A DNA stretch of 64,000 nt. Origin: Streptomyces antarcticus (GTDB taxonomy: Bacteria > Actinomycetota > Actinomycetes > Streptomycetales > Streptomycetaceae). This document shows, in pieces, positions 1-9,872 of this stretch (its first letter is position 1; every line of letters starts with the position of its first letter). Made by a program: the position numbers and the translations under genes. Location: contig NZ_JAPNLM010000001.1 of the NCBI RefSeq assembly GCF_026627255.1, positions 372,001-436,000 on the forward strand, written 5' to 3'. Below the pieces are notes generated by a model that saw only the letters and a list, made by a program, of their open reading frames with translations, was not told where the DNA came from and searched no databases.

Positions 1-197
1 CACCCTGAGCACTGATGTCCCGATTCCCCGGCCGGTACAGTGGCCATGGCTCGGCCGGGGTTTCGGTGCGGAGACGGGGTCGGGGCCTGTGACCCCTGCC
101 CCGGTATCTGACACCATTCCCCGGGGGCGTCGTTCAGCGGGCGGACGATGCTCATTTGGGAGTGAGCTTGCGACCAGGGGACGGATGGGACCGCGCT

Positions 198-3100
198 GTG
201 CGGGGCTACGAAAGCCAGGAGAGCCATCAGGCGGAGGCCGACCATCTCTCGCTCTTCGAAGCCGAGATGGAGCGGCTGAAGAAGGAACGCGGGAAGGCCG
301 TCCAGCACGCCGAGGACCTGGGATACCAGGTCGAGGTGCTGCGCGCCAAGCTCCACGAGGTACGCCGGTCTCTGGCGTCCCGCCCCGCCTACGACGGCGC
401 GGACATGGGCTACCAGGCGGAGCAGCTGCTCCGCAATGCCCAGATCCAGGCCGACCAGATGCGCTCCGACGCCGAGCGCGAGCTGCGTGACGCCCGGGCC
501 CAGACCCAGCGCATCCTCCAGGAGCACGCCGAGCACCAGGCGCGCCTCCAGGCCGAACTGCACGCCGAGGCCGTCAACCGCCGCCAGCGCCTGGACCAGG
601 AGCTGGGCGAGCGCCGCCAGACCGTCGAGGCCCACGTCAACGAGAACGTGGCCTGGGCCGAGCAGCTGCGCGCCCGTACGGAGTCCCAGGCCCGCCGGCT
701 CATGGAGGAGTCCCGCGCCGAGGCCGAGCAGTCGCTGAACGCGGCCCGCGCCGAGGCCGCGCGCGTCGCCGAGGAGACCCGCCGGCGGCTCGCGGAGGCC
801 TCCGAGGCCGGCCGCGCCGAAGCCGAGGCCACGCTGCTGCGCGCCCGCAAGGAGGCCGAGCGGCTGCTCGGCGCCGCGTCCGCGCAGGCCCAGGAGGCCA
901 CCGAGCACGCGGAGCGGCTGCGCTCCTCCACGTCCGCCGAGGCCGAGCAGACCCGGCAGCAGACCATGGACCTCGGCCGGGTGGCCGAGGTCCGCGTGCA
1001 GGAGGCCGACAGCGCGCTGCGCGAGGCCCGCGCCGCCGCGGAGAAGGTACTCGCCGAGGCCAAGGAGAGCGCGGCCCGCCAGCTCGCGTCGGCGGAGTCC
1101 GTCAACGAGCAGCGCACGCGCACCGCCAAGGAGCAGGTCGCCCGTCTCGTCGGCGAGGCCACCAAGGAGTCCGAGATCCTCAAGGCGGAGGCCGAGCAGG
1201 CGCTCGCCGACGCCCGCCGCGAGGCCGAGCGGCTGCGCTCCGAGGCCGGCGAGCAGGCCCGTACGGCCGCGGCCGAGGACACGGCGGCGCAGCTGGCGAA
1301 GGCCGCGCGGACCGCCGAGGACGTACTGAACAAGGCCTCGGAGGACGCCCGCGCCACCACCCGGGCCGCGTCCGAGGAGGCCGAGCGGATCCGCCGCGAG
1401 GCCGAGTCGGAGGCCGACCGGCTGCGCCTCCAGGCGGCGACCACGGCGGACGAGCTCAAGGGCGCCGCGAAGGACGACACCGAGGAGTACCGGGCCCGCA
1501 CCGTCGAGCTCCAGGAGGAGGCCCGGCGGCTGCGCGGCGAGGCGGAGCAGCTGCGCGCCGAGGCCGTCGCCGAGGGCGAGCGGATCCGCGGCGAGGCCCG
1601 CCGCGAGGCCGTGCAGCAGATCGAGGAGGCGGCCCGGACCGCCGAGGAACTGCTCGGCAAGTCCCGGGCCGACGCGGACGAGGTGCGCGGCAGCGCCACC
1701 GCCGAGAGCGAGCGGGTCCGCGGCGAGGCCGTGGAGCGGGCCACCACCCTGCGCAAGCAGGCCGAGGAGACCCTGGACCGGACCCGCGCCGAGGCCGACC
1801 GGCTGCGCGCGGAGGCCGAGGAGCAGGCGGAGGCCGTCCGCGCCGAGGCGGACGCCGCGGCCCGTGCGCGGCGCGAGGAGACCGAGCAGGCGCTCGCCGC
1901 GAAGCGGGCGGAGGCCGACGAGGAGCTCGTACGGCTGCACACGGACGCCGAGGGCCGGCTGACCACGGCCGAGCAGACGCTCCGTGACGCCCGCACGGCG
2001 GCGGAGGGCATCCGCCGCGAGACCACCGAGGAGGCCGACCGGCTGCGCGCCGAGTCGGCGGAGCGCATCCGCACGCTCCAGACGCAGGCCGAGGCCGAGG
2101 CCGACCAGCTGCGCGGCGACGCGGCGGACGACGCCGGGCGGGTGCGCGCGGAGGCCGAGCAGATCGCCGTGCGGCTGCGCGCCGAGGCCGAGACCGAGGC
2201 GGAGCGCGTGCGCTCCGAGGCGCGGGAGACCGCGGACCGGCTGCGCGCGGAGGCGAAGGCCGCGGCCGAGCGGGTCGCCGCGGAGGCCGCCGAGGCGCTG
2301 GCCGCCGCGCAGGAGGAGGCGGCCCGGCGCCGCCGGGAGTCCGAGGAGACCCTGGCCTCGGCGCGGACCGACGCGGAGAGCGAGCGGGCCCAGGCCCGCG
2401 AGGAGAGCGAAGAGCTGCTGGCGCAGGCCCGCAAGCGTTCCGAGGAGGCGCAGGCCGAGGCGGTCTGGCTGACCGAGGAGGCGGAGCGGCGCGCGTCGGA
2501 GGTCGTGGCGGCGGCGGAGGCCACCGCCCAGCAGGTACGGGACTCCGTGGCCGGGCTGCACGAGCAGGCCGAGGAAGAGGTCGCCGGACTGCGCAGCGCC
2601 GCCGAGCACGCGGCGCAGCGGACGAGGACCGAGGCCGAGGAGGAGGCGTCGCGCGTCCGCGCCGACGCCCACGAGGAGCGCGAGCGGGCCACCGCGGACG
2701 CCCTGCGCATCCGCACCGAGGCGCGGGCCGAGACGGACGCGGCGAAGGCCCTGGCGGAGCGCACGGTCGGCGACGCGATCGCCGAGGCCGAGCAGCTGCG
2801 CACCGACACCGCCGAGTACGCGCAGCGGGTGCGTACGGAGGCCACGGACGCCCTGGCGGCCTCCGAGCGGGACGCGGCCCGGACCCGGGCGGACGCCCGC
2901 GACGACGCCAACCGGATCCGCGGCGAGGCGGCGGAGGCCCTGGAGGCGTCCCGCGCCGAGGGCGCGTTGATCGCCGCCGCGGCGACGGCGGCGGCGGAGC
3001 TGGTCACCGAGGAGACCCGCGCGGCGAACGCCGTCACGGTCGGCGAGGCCGAGGCCGCGGCGGAGGCGCTGCGCACCGAGGCCGCCACGACAGTGGACGA

Positions 3101-4634
3101 GGCCCGCGCCGAGGCGAACCGGCTGCGCGGCGAGGCCGCCGAGCAGGCGGACCGGCTCATCGGCGAGGCGGCGTCGGAGGCGGAGAAGCTCACGGCGCAG
3201 GCCGCCGAGACCCTGGCAGGCGCCGAGCGCGACGCGACGCGGATCCTGGTGGAGTCCCGTACCGAGGGCGACCGGCTCGTCGAGGAGACCCGCGCGGCCA
3301 ACGAACTCACCGTCGGCGAGGCCGCGGCCGAGGCCGAGCGGCTGCGGGCCGACGCGGCCCGGACCCTGGACGACGCACGGGCGGACGGCGGCCGGATCAT
3401 CGGCGAGGCCACCGCGGAGGCGGACCGCGTCACGGCCGCGGCCCACGAGACCCTGGCGGGCGCGGAGCGGGAGTCCGAGCAGACCCGGGACGAGGCGCGC
3501 GCCGAGGCGAACCGGCTGCGCGGCGAGGCCGCGGAACAGGCGGACCGGCTCGTCGCGGAGGCCACGGCGGAGGCTTCGAAGCTCACCGAGCGGACCCGCA
3601 AGGACAACGAGCGCACGGTCGGCGAGGCCGCGAACGAGGCCGAGCGGCTGCGCGCGGAGGCGGCGCAGGCGCTGTCCTCGGCGCAGGAGCACGCGACGCG
3701 TACCCGGTCGGAGGCCGAGCGGGTCAAGGCGGAGGCGGCGAACGAGGCCGAGCGCATCCGCTCGGAGGCCCGTACGGAGTCCGAGCGCGTGCTGGACGAG
3801 GCCCGCGAGGAGGCCAACAAGCGCCGCAGCGAGGCCGCGGAGCAGGTCGACCGGCTCGTCACCGAGGCCTTGGCGGAGGCCGAGAAGGTTACCGTCGATG
3901 CCCGGAAGCAGGCCCTCGCCGCCACCACGGCGGCCGAGGAGCAGGCCGACGCGATGGTCGACGCGGCCCGCAAGGAGGCGGCGCGCATCACCTCGGAGTC
4001 GACCGTCGAGGGCAACTCCCTGGTGGAGAAGGCCCGTACCGACGCGGACGAACTGCTGGTCGGGGCTCGTACGGACGCGTCGGCCATAAGGGAGCGGGCG
4101 GAGGAGCTGCGCGGCCGGGTCGAGGCGGAGGTCGAGGAGCTGCACGAGCGGGCCCGCAGGGAGTCGGCCGAGCAGATGAAGTCGGCCGGCGAGCGCGTGG
4201 ACAAGCTGGTGCGGGCGGCGACTGAGCAGAGCGTCGAGGCCGAGGCGAAGGCCAAGGCGCTGGTGTCGGACGCGAGCAGCGAGGCGAGCAAGGTCCGCAT
4301 CGCCGCGGTGCGCAAGGCCGAGGCGCTCCTGAAGGAGGCCGAGCAGAAGAAGGCCGAGGTGTCCCGCGAGGCCGACAAGACGCTGACGCAGGCGAAGGCG
4401 GAGGCCGAACGGCTCGTCGACGAGGGCCGCCGCGAGCTGGAGGTCCTGGTGCGCAGGCGCGAGGACATTCAGGCGGAGATCTCCCGTGTCCAGGACGTTC
4501 TTGAGGCGTTGGAATCATTCGAGGCGCCTTCGGGCGGCGGGAAACCCGCGATCGGCGGCCAGGGCGCGGGGGGCGTGAAGGCCGGAGCGGCAGCCGGATC
4601 GACTCGTTCGGGTGGCAAGACGTCAGAGGGCTAG
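198..4634 (+). CDS. scy: Scy, polarisome coiled-coil scaffold
   Basis: Very long coiled-coil protein, about 1,478 residues, almost wholly Ala/Glu/Arg-rich. In Streptomyces, Scy organises the tip-organising centre with DivIVA and FilP and directs polar growth and branching. The N-terminal part (about residues 20-70) has ordinary heptad spacing. Much of the rest is built of near-repeats such as EAxRLRxEA at regular intervals, as expected for the 51-residue right-handed coiled-coil repeat described for Scy and FilP. There are no membrane segments, and the C-terminus is a Gly/Ala/Ser-rich tail. I chose the GTG that gives VRGYESQE because remembered Scy orthologues start there; an in-frame TTG lies at 156. 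S. coelicolor Scy is about 1,326 residues as I recall, so this copy seems longer, presumably through repeat number. filP follows 195 bp downstream. The long open frame on the opposite strand (410-4468) is a codon-bias shadow. Confidence 0.95.
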   Translation: MRGYESQESHQAEADHLSLFEAEMERLKKERGKAVQHAEDLGYQVEVLRAKLHEVRRSLASRPAYDGADMGYQAEQLLRNAQIQADQMRSDAERELRDARAQTQRILQEHAEHQARLQAELHAEAVNRRQRLDQELGERRQTVEAHVNENVAWAEQLRARTESQARRLMEESRAEAEQSLNAARAEAARVAEETRRRLAEASEAGRAEAEATLLRARKEAERLLGAASAQAQEATEHAERLRSSTSAEAEQTRQQTMDLGRVAEVRVQEADSALREARAAAEKVLAEAKESAARQLASAESVNEQRTRTAKEQVARLVGEATKESEILKAEAEQALADARREAERLRSEAGEQARTAAAEDTAAQLAKAARTAEDVLNKASEDARATTRAASEEAERIRREAESEADRLRLQAATTADELKGAAKDDTEEYRARTVELQEEARRLRGEAEQLRAEAVAEGERIRGEARREAVQQIEEAARTAEELLGKSRADADEVRGSATAESERVRGEAVERATTLRKQAEETLDRTRAEADRLRAEAEEQAEAVRAEADAAARARREETEQALAAKRAEADEELVRLHTDAEGRLTTAEQTLRDARTAAEGIRRETTEEADRLRAESAERIRTLQTQAEAEADQLRGDAADDAGRVRAEAEQIAVRLRAEAETEAERVRSEARETADRLRAEAKAAAERVAAEAAEALAAAQEEAARRRRESEETLASARTDAESERAQAREESEELLAQARKRSEEAQAEAVWLTEEAERRASEVVAAAEATAQQVRDSVAGLHEQAEEEVAGLRSAAEHAAQRTRTEAEEEASRVRADAHEERERATADALRIRTEARAETDAAKALAERTVGDAIAEAEQLRTDTAEYAQRVRTEATDALAASERDAARTRADARDDANRIRGEAAEALEASRAEGALIAAAATAAAELVTEETRAANAVTVGEAEAAAEALRTEAATTVDEARAEANRLRGEAAEQADRLIGEAASEAEKLTAQAAETLAGAERDATRILVESRTEGDRLVEETRAANELTVGEAAAEAERLRADAARTLDDARADGGRIIGEATAEADRVTAAAHETLAGAERESEQTRDEARAEANRLRGEAAEQADRLVAEATAEASKLTERTRKDNERTVGEAANEAERLRAEAAQALSSAQEHATRTRSEAERVKAEAANEAERIRSEARTESERVLDEAREEANKRRSEAAEQVDRLVTEALAEAEKVTVDARKQALAATTAAEEQADAMVDAARKEAARITSESTVEGNSLVEKARTDADELLVGARTDASAIRERAEELRGRVEAEVEELHERARRESAEQMKSAGERVDKLVRAATEQSVEAEAKAKALVSDASSEASKVRIAAVRKAEALLKEAEQKKAEVSREADKTLTQAKAEAERLVDEGRRELEVLVRRREDIQAEISRVQDVLEALESFEAPSGGGKPAIGGQGAGGVKAGAAAGSTRSGGKTSEG

Positions 4635-4829
4635 CCAAGGCGCCGCGATGTGTGCTCCTGATGGAGGTTCAGGCGAACGAGTGACAAGCATTCTGTCGCC
4701 TTGCCACTCAAAAGGGGTGTCATTGTCCGGATCAAACGCGGATTGACTCGATGACACGCCGTCCGGGCGCCTAGGATTCCCCTTAACACCTCACGTAGCA
4801 CCTCATCGGTCTCATTCGACAGGAACCCC

Positions 4830-5768
4830 ATGAGCGACACTTCCTCCCCCTTCGGCTTCGAGCTCGTGCGGCGTGGTTACGACCGCGGTCAGGTGGACGA
4901 CCGCATTACCAAGCTGGTCTCCGACCGCGACAGCGCCCTTGGACGTATCAACTCTCTGGAAAAGCGGATCGAGGAACTACACCTCGAGACGCAGAACGCC
5001 CAGGCCCAGGTGAACGACGCCGAGCCGTCGTACGCCGGCCTCGGCGCCCGGGTCGAGAAGATCCTGCGGCTGGCCGAGGAGGAGGCGAAGGACCTTCGCG
5101 AGGAGGCCCGTCGCGCGGCCGAGCAGCACCGCGAGCTGGCCGAGTCGGCCGCCCAGCAGGTGCGCAACGACGCCGAGTCGTTCGCCGTCGACCGGAAGTC
5201 GACGGCCGAGGACGAGGGTGTCCGGATCGTCGAGAAGGCGAAGGGCGACGCCTCCGCCCTGCGCACCGAGGCCCAGAAGGACGCGGCTTCCAAGCGTGAG
5301 GAGGCCGACGCGCTCTTCGAGGAGACCCGCGCCAAGGCCGCTCAGGCCGCAGCGGACTTCGAGACCAACCTGGCCAAGCGCCGCGAGCAGTCGGAGCGCG
5401 ACCTGGCCGGCCGTCAGGCCAAGGCGGAGAAGCGCCTCGCGGAGATCGAGCACCGCGCGGAGCAGCTGCGCCTGGAGGCCGAGAAGCTCCGTACGGACGC
5501 CGAGCGCCGCGCCCGCCAGACCGTGGAGACCGCGCAGCGCCAGGCCGAGGACATCGTCGCCGACGCCAACGCCAAGGCCGACCGCATCCGCAGCGAGTCC
5601 GAGCGCGAGCTGGCGGCGCTCACCAACCGCCGCGACTCGATCAACGCGCAGCTGACCAACGTCCGCGAGATGCTGGCGACGCTGACCGGTGCGGCCGTCG
5701 CGGCGGCCACCCCGATCGTCGACGACGAGCCGGTCTCGCGCGGGGTTCCGGCGCAGCAGAGCCGCTAG
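4830..5768 (+). CDS. filP: FilP, intermediate-filament-like cytoskeletal protein
   Basis: 312-residue coiled-coil protein that assembles into cytoplasmic filaments and supports hyphal stiffness and tip growth together with Scy and DivIVA. The N-terminus (FGFELVRRGYDRGQVDD) is the DivIVA-like head motif. Two coiled-coil stretches follow (about 20-70 and 75-285), the second with the same Ala/Glu/Arg 51-mer character as Scy, then a short Val/Ala/Pro tail. The length matches the known family (about 310). The ATG start is supported by AGGA five bases upstream. The 195-bp spacer after scy is AT-richer around 4,720-4,790 and holds a possible -10 element (TAGGAT, 4772-4777) without a well-spaced -35, so a promoter for filP alone is plausible but not proven. 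Confidence 0.95.
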   Translation: MSDTSSPFGFELVRRGYDRGQVDDRITKLVSDRDSALGRINSLEKRIEELHLETQNAQAQVNDAEPSYAGLGARVEKILRLAEEEAKDLREEARRAAEQHRELAESAAQQVRNDAESFAVDRKSTAEDEGVRIVEKAKGDASALRTEAQKDAASKREEADALFEETRAKAAQAAADFETNLAKRREQSERDLAGRQAKAEKRLAEIEHRAEQLRLEAEKLRTDAERRARQTVETAQRQAEDIVADANAKADRIRSESERELAALTNRRDSINAQLTNVREMLATLTGAAVAAATPIVDDEPVSRGVPAQQSR

Positions 5769-5822
5769 TACGCCGCTGTCCACGCGCGGACGGCGCGCAC
5801 GATGCGTCATTGTGATGTCTGA

Positions 5823-5859
5823 GGGTCGTACGTCCCCTGTTCGAGGTGACGTACGGCCC
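5823..5859 (+). terminator. Hairpin after filP
   Basis: A 12-bp stem (GGGTCGTACGTC with GACGTACGGCCC, one G-T pair) around a 13-nt loop, 54 bp after the filP stop and 22 bp before the ABC ATPase start. It fits an intrinsic terminator without a U tract, as is usual in Streptomyces. It could also lie in the leader of the transporter genes. Confidence 0.55.
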
Positions 5860-5881
5860 TTCGGCGTTCTAGCGTGGCCGC

Positions 5882-6892
5882 ATGATCGAGCTTGAGGGCC
5901 TTACGAAACGATTCGGCGCGAAAACCGCCGTGGACCACCTCAGCTTCCAGGTCAGACCGGGGGTGGTGACCGGCTTCCTCGGCCCCAACGGGGCGGGGAA
6001 GTCCACGACCATGCGCATGATGCTCGACCTCGACAACCCGACCAGCGGAACGGTCCGGATCGACGGGAAGCACTACCGGGAACTGCCGGAACCGCTGAAG
6101 TACATCGGGGCGCTGCTGGACGCCAAGTCCATGCACGGCGGCCGCACCGCGTACAACAACCTGCTGTGTCTGGCCCAGTCGAACCGGATCCCGGAGCGGC
6201 GGGTCGCGGAGGTCCTGGACCTGGTCGGGCTGACGGCCGTGGCCAAGAAGAAGTCGAAAGGATTTTCGCTGGGGATGGGGCAGCGGCTGGGAATCGCCTC
6301 CGCGCTGCTCGGGGATCCGGAAATCCTGATGTTCGACGAACCCGTCAATGGTCTGGACCCCGAGGGAATTCTCTGGATCCGCAATCTGATGAAGGGTCTG
6401 GCCTCGGAGGGGAGGACGATCTTCGTCTCCTCCCACCTGATGAGCGAAATGGCGCTGACCGCGCAGCATTTGGTGGTCATCGGACAGGGCAGGCTGCTGG
6501 CGGACCTGTCGATGGCCGATTTCATCCAGCAGAACTCCCGCAGTTACGTCCGGCTGCGCTCGCCGCAGCAGGAACGGCTCAAGGACGTCCTGCACGAGGC
6601 CGGCATCAGCGCGGTCAGCGTCCCGGCGACCGGCGCGCTGGAGATCGACGGCGTGGAGTCGGAGCGGCTCGGCGAGCTGGCCGCCCAGCACCAGATCGTG
6701 CTGCACGAACTCAGCCCGCAGCGGGCTTCACTGGAGGAAGCGTTCATGCGCATGACAGCGGACTCCGTCGAGTACCACGCCCATGCCCCGGGCGCCCCTG
6801 GCGCGGTCGGCTCCGCCGACAACCCGGCCCGGCCCGCCGACGTCCCCGCCTGGGGCGCCGGCTTCGAGGCGAAGCGCAAGGGTGGTGAGTGA
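5882..6892 (+). CDS. ABC-2 exporter ATP-binding protein (first copy)
   Basis: 336-residue ABC ATPase. Walker A (GPNGAGKST, about 34-42), a signature-like FSLGMGQRLGIA (about 132-143) and Walker B (LMFDEP) are intact, and SSHLMSEM holds the switch His. The core is followed by about 45 residues rich in Ala, Pro and Gly. It pairs with the overlapping permease (GTGA overlap) as an exporter of the drug/antibiotic-type ABC-2 class; the substrate cannot be told. It is closely paralogous to the ATPase at 7827-8942. Both C-terminal tails keep an SVEY...VPAW pattern, so the pairs look like a tandem duplication. Confidence 0.9.
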   Translation: MIELEGLTKRFGAKTAVDHLSFQVRPGVVTGFLGPNGAGKSTTMRMMLDLDNPTSGTVRIDGKHYRELPEPLKYIGALLDAKSMHGGRTAYNNLLCLAQSNRIPERRVAEVLDLVGLTAVAKKKSKGFSLGMGQRLGIASALLGDPEILMFDEPVNGLDPEGILWIRNLMKGLASEGRTIFVSSHLMSEMALTAQHLVVIGQGRLLADLSMADFIQQNSRSYVRLRSPQQERLKDVLHEAGISAVSVPATGALEIDGVESERLGELAAQHQIVLHELSPQRASLEEAFMRMTADSVEYHAHAPGAPGAVGSADNPARPADVPAWGAGFEAKRKGGE

Positions 6893-7674
6893 CCGTGTCC
6901 TCCTTCCCCGGCATCCTCAATTCCGAGTGGACCAAGATCCGTACGGTCGCCTCGACCACCTGGACCCTTGCCTCCGCCCTCGTCGTCACCGTCGGGAGCA
7001 GCGCCGCGCTGTGCGCGGTGGTCAGCGCGACCCTCGACGACATGACCCCGCAGGAGCGGCTCACCTTCGACCCGACCATGGCGAGCTTCGTCGGCATGAC
7101 CTTCGGCCAGCTCGCGATGATCGTCTTCGGCGTGCTGGTGGTCGGCACGGAGTACAGCTCGGGGATGATCCGCACCTCGCTGGCCGCCGTGCCGCGCCGC
7201 GTGAGCTTCTTCTTCGGCAAGCTGACCGTCGCCACCGCCCTGGCGCTGGTCGTGGGTCTCGCGACCAGCTTCCTGTCCTTCTTCCTGGGACAGGTCATCC
7301 TGGGCGATGCCTCCGTCGGGATCGGCGGGGACAACGTGCTGCGCGCGGTCATCGGCGGCGGCCTCTACATGGCCATGATCGCGCTGTTCTCCATGGGTGT
7401 GGCGGCCATCCTGCGCGGGTCGGTGCTGGCGATCTGCATGCTGATCCCGTTCTTCCTCGTGATCTCCAACATCCTCGGAGGGGTACCCGCCACCCGGAAG
7501 TGGGCCCAGTACCTGCCGGACCAGGCGGGCGCCAAGATCATGCAGGTGGTCCCGGGCGGCATGGACGGCAGCACGACCACCTACGGCCCCTGGGGCGGCT
7601 TCGGGATCATGGTCCTGTGGACCGCCGCCGTCGTACTCGGGGGCTACCTCGTCCTCAAGAAGAGGGACGCCTGA
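6889..7674 (+). CDS. ABC-2 type permease (first copy)
   Basis: 261-residue membrane protein with about six hydrophobic segments. Its start, FPGILNSEWTKIRTV, is typical of Streptomyces ABC-2 permeases (LxSEWTKxRTVRST). It overlaps the ATPase stop by 4 bp, so the two are translationally coupled. The middle has the usual FGQLAMIVFGVLVVGTEYSSG segment (gate-helix region), also seen in the second permease. It should form a homodimeric exporter with the ATPase before it. The substrate is unknown. Confidence 0.88.
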   Translation: MTVSSFPGILNSEWTKIRTVASTTWTLASALVVTVGSSAALCAVVSATLDDMTPQERLTFDPTMASFVGMTFGQLAMIVFGVLVVGTEYSSGMIRTSLAAVPRRVSFFFGKLTVATALALVVGLATSFLSFFLGQVILGDASVGIGGDNVLRAVIGGGLYMAMIALFSMGVAAILRGSVLAICMLIPFFLVISNILGGVPATRKWAQYLPDQAGAKIMQVVPGGMDGSTTTYGPWGGFGIMVLWTAAVVLGGYLVLKKRDA

Positions 7675-7826
7675 GCACCGGGTCCTCCTGACGTACTACG
7701 GGTGATCCCCGGGCCGGTCTCAGGGGCGGCTCAGGGATCATGCCCGGGACGGAACCACCGGGGACTCGTTATCCTCTTAATCCTTACGCGGGCGAACGTC
7801 GTCCCGGCCTGGTAAGGGGCAGCAAG

Positions 7827-8942
7827 ATGATCGAGGCAGTCGGACTCACCAAGCGCTTCGGCGCGAAGACCGCCGTCGACCAGTTGTCGTTCCAGGTCAA
7901 GCCGGGTCACGTCACCGGATTCCTCGGGCCCAACGGCTCGGGCAAGTCCACCACCATGCGCATGATCGTCGGCCTGGACCGGCCCACGTCCGGTCACGTC
8001 ACGATCAACGGCCGCCCCTTCCGGGACCTGCCGAACGCCCAGCGGCACGTCGGAGCCCTGCTCGACGCCAAGGCCGTCCACGGCGGCCGCCGGGCGCGCA
8101 CCCACCTGCTCGCCGTCGCCCAGCTCTCCGGCATCCCGGAGAAGCGGGTGGACGAGGTACTGGCCGTGGTCGGCCTCCAGGACACCGCCCGGCAGCGTAC
8201 GAAGGGCTTCTCGCTCGGCATGGGCCAGCGGCTCGGCATCGCCACCGCCCTGCTCGGCGACCCGCAGGTGCTGCTCTTCGACGAGCCGGTCAACGGCCTC
8301 GACCCCGAGGGCATCCTCTGGGTCCGCAACCTGATGCGGCAGCTCGCCGCCGAGGGCCGCACCGTCTTCGTCTCCTCGCACCTGATGAGCGAGATGGCCC
8401 TCACCGCCGACCACCTGATCGTGATCGGCCGGGGCCGGCTGCTGGCCGAGATGGGCACCCAGGAGTTCATCACCCACAACTCGGCCGGATTCGCTCGGGT
8501 GCGCGCGGCCGACACCCACCCGGATGGCCGGGACACGATGGCCGCCGCCCTCACCGGGGCGGGCGCCCGGGTGCTCAAGGAGCCCGACGGAGCACTCCGC
8601 GTGACCGGACTGGAGCTGCCGCACATCGCCGACCTCGCGCACGGGGCGGGCGTACGGCTGTGGGAGCTGTCACCGCACCGGGCCTCGCTGGAGGAGGCGT
8701 ACATGCGGCTGACCCAGTCCTCCGTCGAGTACGCCTCCACCGAGGACCCGCGCGCCGAGCTGTGGGAGCCCGAGCCTCCGAGCGTCCCGGCGTGGGAGGA
8801 CGAGGAGGAGGCCCCGCAGGCCCCCGCCGCCGCCTTCTACGCTCCCCCGCCGCCCGCGGCGGGCGGCCAGCCCTTCCTGATGCCCGGCAGCCCCGGCGAG
8901 CTCGCCGCGGCGGCGAAGAACCACCCCGAGGAATCCCGATGA
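7827..8942 (+). CDS. ABC-2 exporter ATP-binding protein (second copy)
   Basis: 371-residue ABC ATPase, highly similar to the copy at 5882. Walker A is GPNGSGKST, the signature region is again FSLGMGQRLGIA, and Walker B is LLFDEP. I chose the ATG that gives MIEAVGLTKRFG, with AAGGGG upstream, rather than a longer frame from 7740. The C-terminal extension is longer than in the first copy, acidic and then Pro/Ala-rich (about 320-371). The permease start overlaps the stop (ATGA). A 152-bp spacer with an AT-rich block (TTATCCTCTTAATCC) separates it from the first pair, so it may have its own promoter. Confidence 0.9.
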   Translation: MIEAVGLTKRFGAKTAVDQLSFQVKPGHVTGFLGPNGSGKSTTMRMIVGLDRPTSGHVTINGRPFRDLPNAQRHVGALLDAKAVHGGRRARTHLLAVAQLSGIPEKRVDEVLAVVGLQDTARQRTKGFSLGMGQRLGIATALLGDPQVLLFDEPVNGLDPEGILWVRNLMRQLAAEGRTVFVSSHLMSEMALTADHLIVIGRGRLLAEMGTQEFITHNSAGFARVRAADTHPDGRDTMAAALTGAGARVLKEPDGALRVTGLELPHIADLAHGAGVRLWELSPHRASLEEAYMRLTQSSVEYASTEDPRAELWEPEPPSVPAWEDEEEAPQAPAAAFYAPPPPAAGGQPFLMPGSPGELAAAAKNHPEESR

Positions 8943-9835
8943 CCGGCCCCACGCCCAGCGGCCCCGTGCCCGCCGCCGCCACTCCCGGCGCCACCACGCC
9001 CGGCGGCGCGACGGGCACCGCGGTCCGGCCGGCGGGCTACAGCTCCCCGCTGCCCACCCCGCGGCCGCACCTGGGGCACGCCCTGGCCTCGGAGTGGACC
9101 AAGCTGGTCTCCGTCCGCTCCACCCTGTGGACGCTGGGCTCCCTCGTGGTGGTCGTCGTCGGCATCGGGCTGCTCTTCGTGGCGCAGAGCAGCGACCGGG
9201 ACTACATCGGGCTCACCTTCGCCACGCCCGCGCTCTTCGGGCTGCTGGTCGGGCAGATCGCGGTCATGGTGCTCGGCGTCCTGACGATCACCTCCGAGCA
9301 CGCCACCGGTCTGGTCCGCACGACCTTCACCGCCGCCCCGGAGCGCCACCGCGTGCTCACCGCGAAGTACCTCGTCTTCAGCGCCACGGCCTTCACCGTC
9401 GTCAGCGCCGCCGTCTTCGTCGTCGGGCTGGCCGGGCAGATCGTGCACGGCGGGAGCGCCGCCGGCGCCCACCCCGCCAACGAGTGGTCCGGCGCGCTGC
9501 TGGGCAGCCTCTACGTCACCCTGCTCGGCATCCTCGCGCTCGCCGTCGGCGCGCTGATCCGGCACTCGGCCGGGGCGATCGCCGTGATGCTCGGGTTCGT
9601 CACGCTGCCGCCGGTGATAGGCGCGATGCTCAACATCTGGGAGGCGGCGGCGCCCACCGGACAGGTGATCCTCGAACACAACGCCCCGGTGGCCCTGATG
9701 ACGCTGTTCGGCATGCAGGAAAGCGACGTCTCCCTGGACATGCCGGGCCCGGGCATCCACATGCTGGTCATCCTGGTCGTCACCGGCGCCGCCGTGATCG
9801 CCTCGTACCTGACGGTGGGCCGCCGGGACGTGTGA
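8939..9835 (+). CDS. ABC-2 type permease (second copy)
   Basis: 298-residue permease with about six membrane segments after an N-terminal cytosolic Pro/Ala/Gly-rich extension of about 40 residues that the first permease lacks. The conserved SEWTKLVSVRSTLWT motif is at about 53-67. It shares VLGVLTITSEHATGLVRTTF with related exporters. Its ATG overlaps the ATPase stop (ATGA), so a stable two-gene exporter is likely. The Pro-rich extensions of ATPase and permease in this pair may contact each other; that is inference only. Substrate unknown. Confidence 0.88.
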   Translation: MTGPTPSGPVPAAATPGATTPGGATGTAVRPAGYSSPLPTPRPHLGHALASEWTKLVSVRSTLWTLGSLVVVVVGIGLLFVAQSSDRDYIGLTFATPALFGLLVGQIAVMVLGVLTITSEHATGLVRTTFTAAPERHRVLTAKYLVFSATAFTVVSAAVFVVGLAGQIVHGGSAAGAHPANEWSGALLGSLYVTLLGILALAVGALIRHSAGAIAVMLGFVTLPPVIGAMLNIWEAAAPTGQVILEHNAPVALMTLFGMQESDVSLDMPGPGIHMLVILVVTGAAVIASYLTVGRRDV

Positions 9836-9872
9836 CGCCGGGCGCCGGGCCTCCGCGGCCCGCGGCCCGGGC

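Noticed and set aside
410..4468. A 1,352-codon open frame opposite scy
   Set aside because: Ser/Arg/Ala-rich shadow made by the codon pattern of the coiled-coil gene; no ribosome-binding site or family resemblance.
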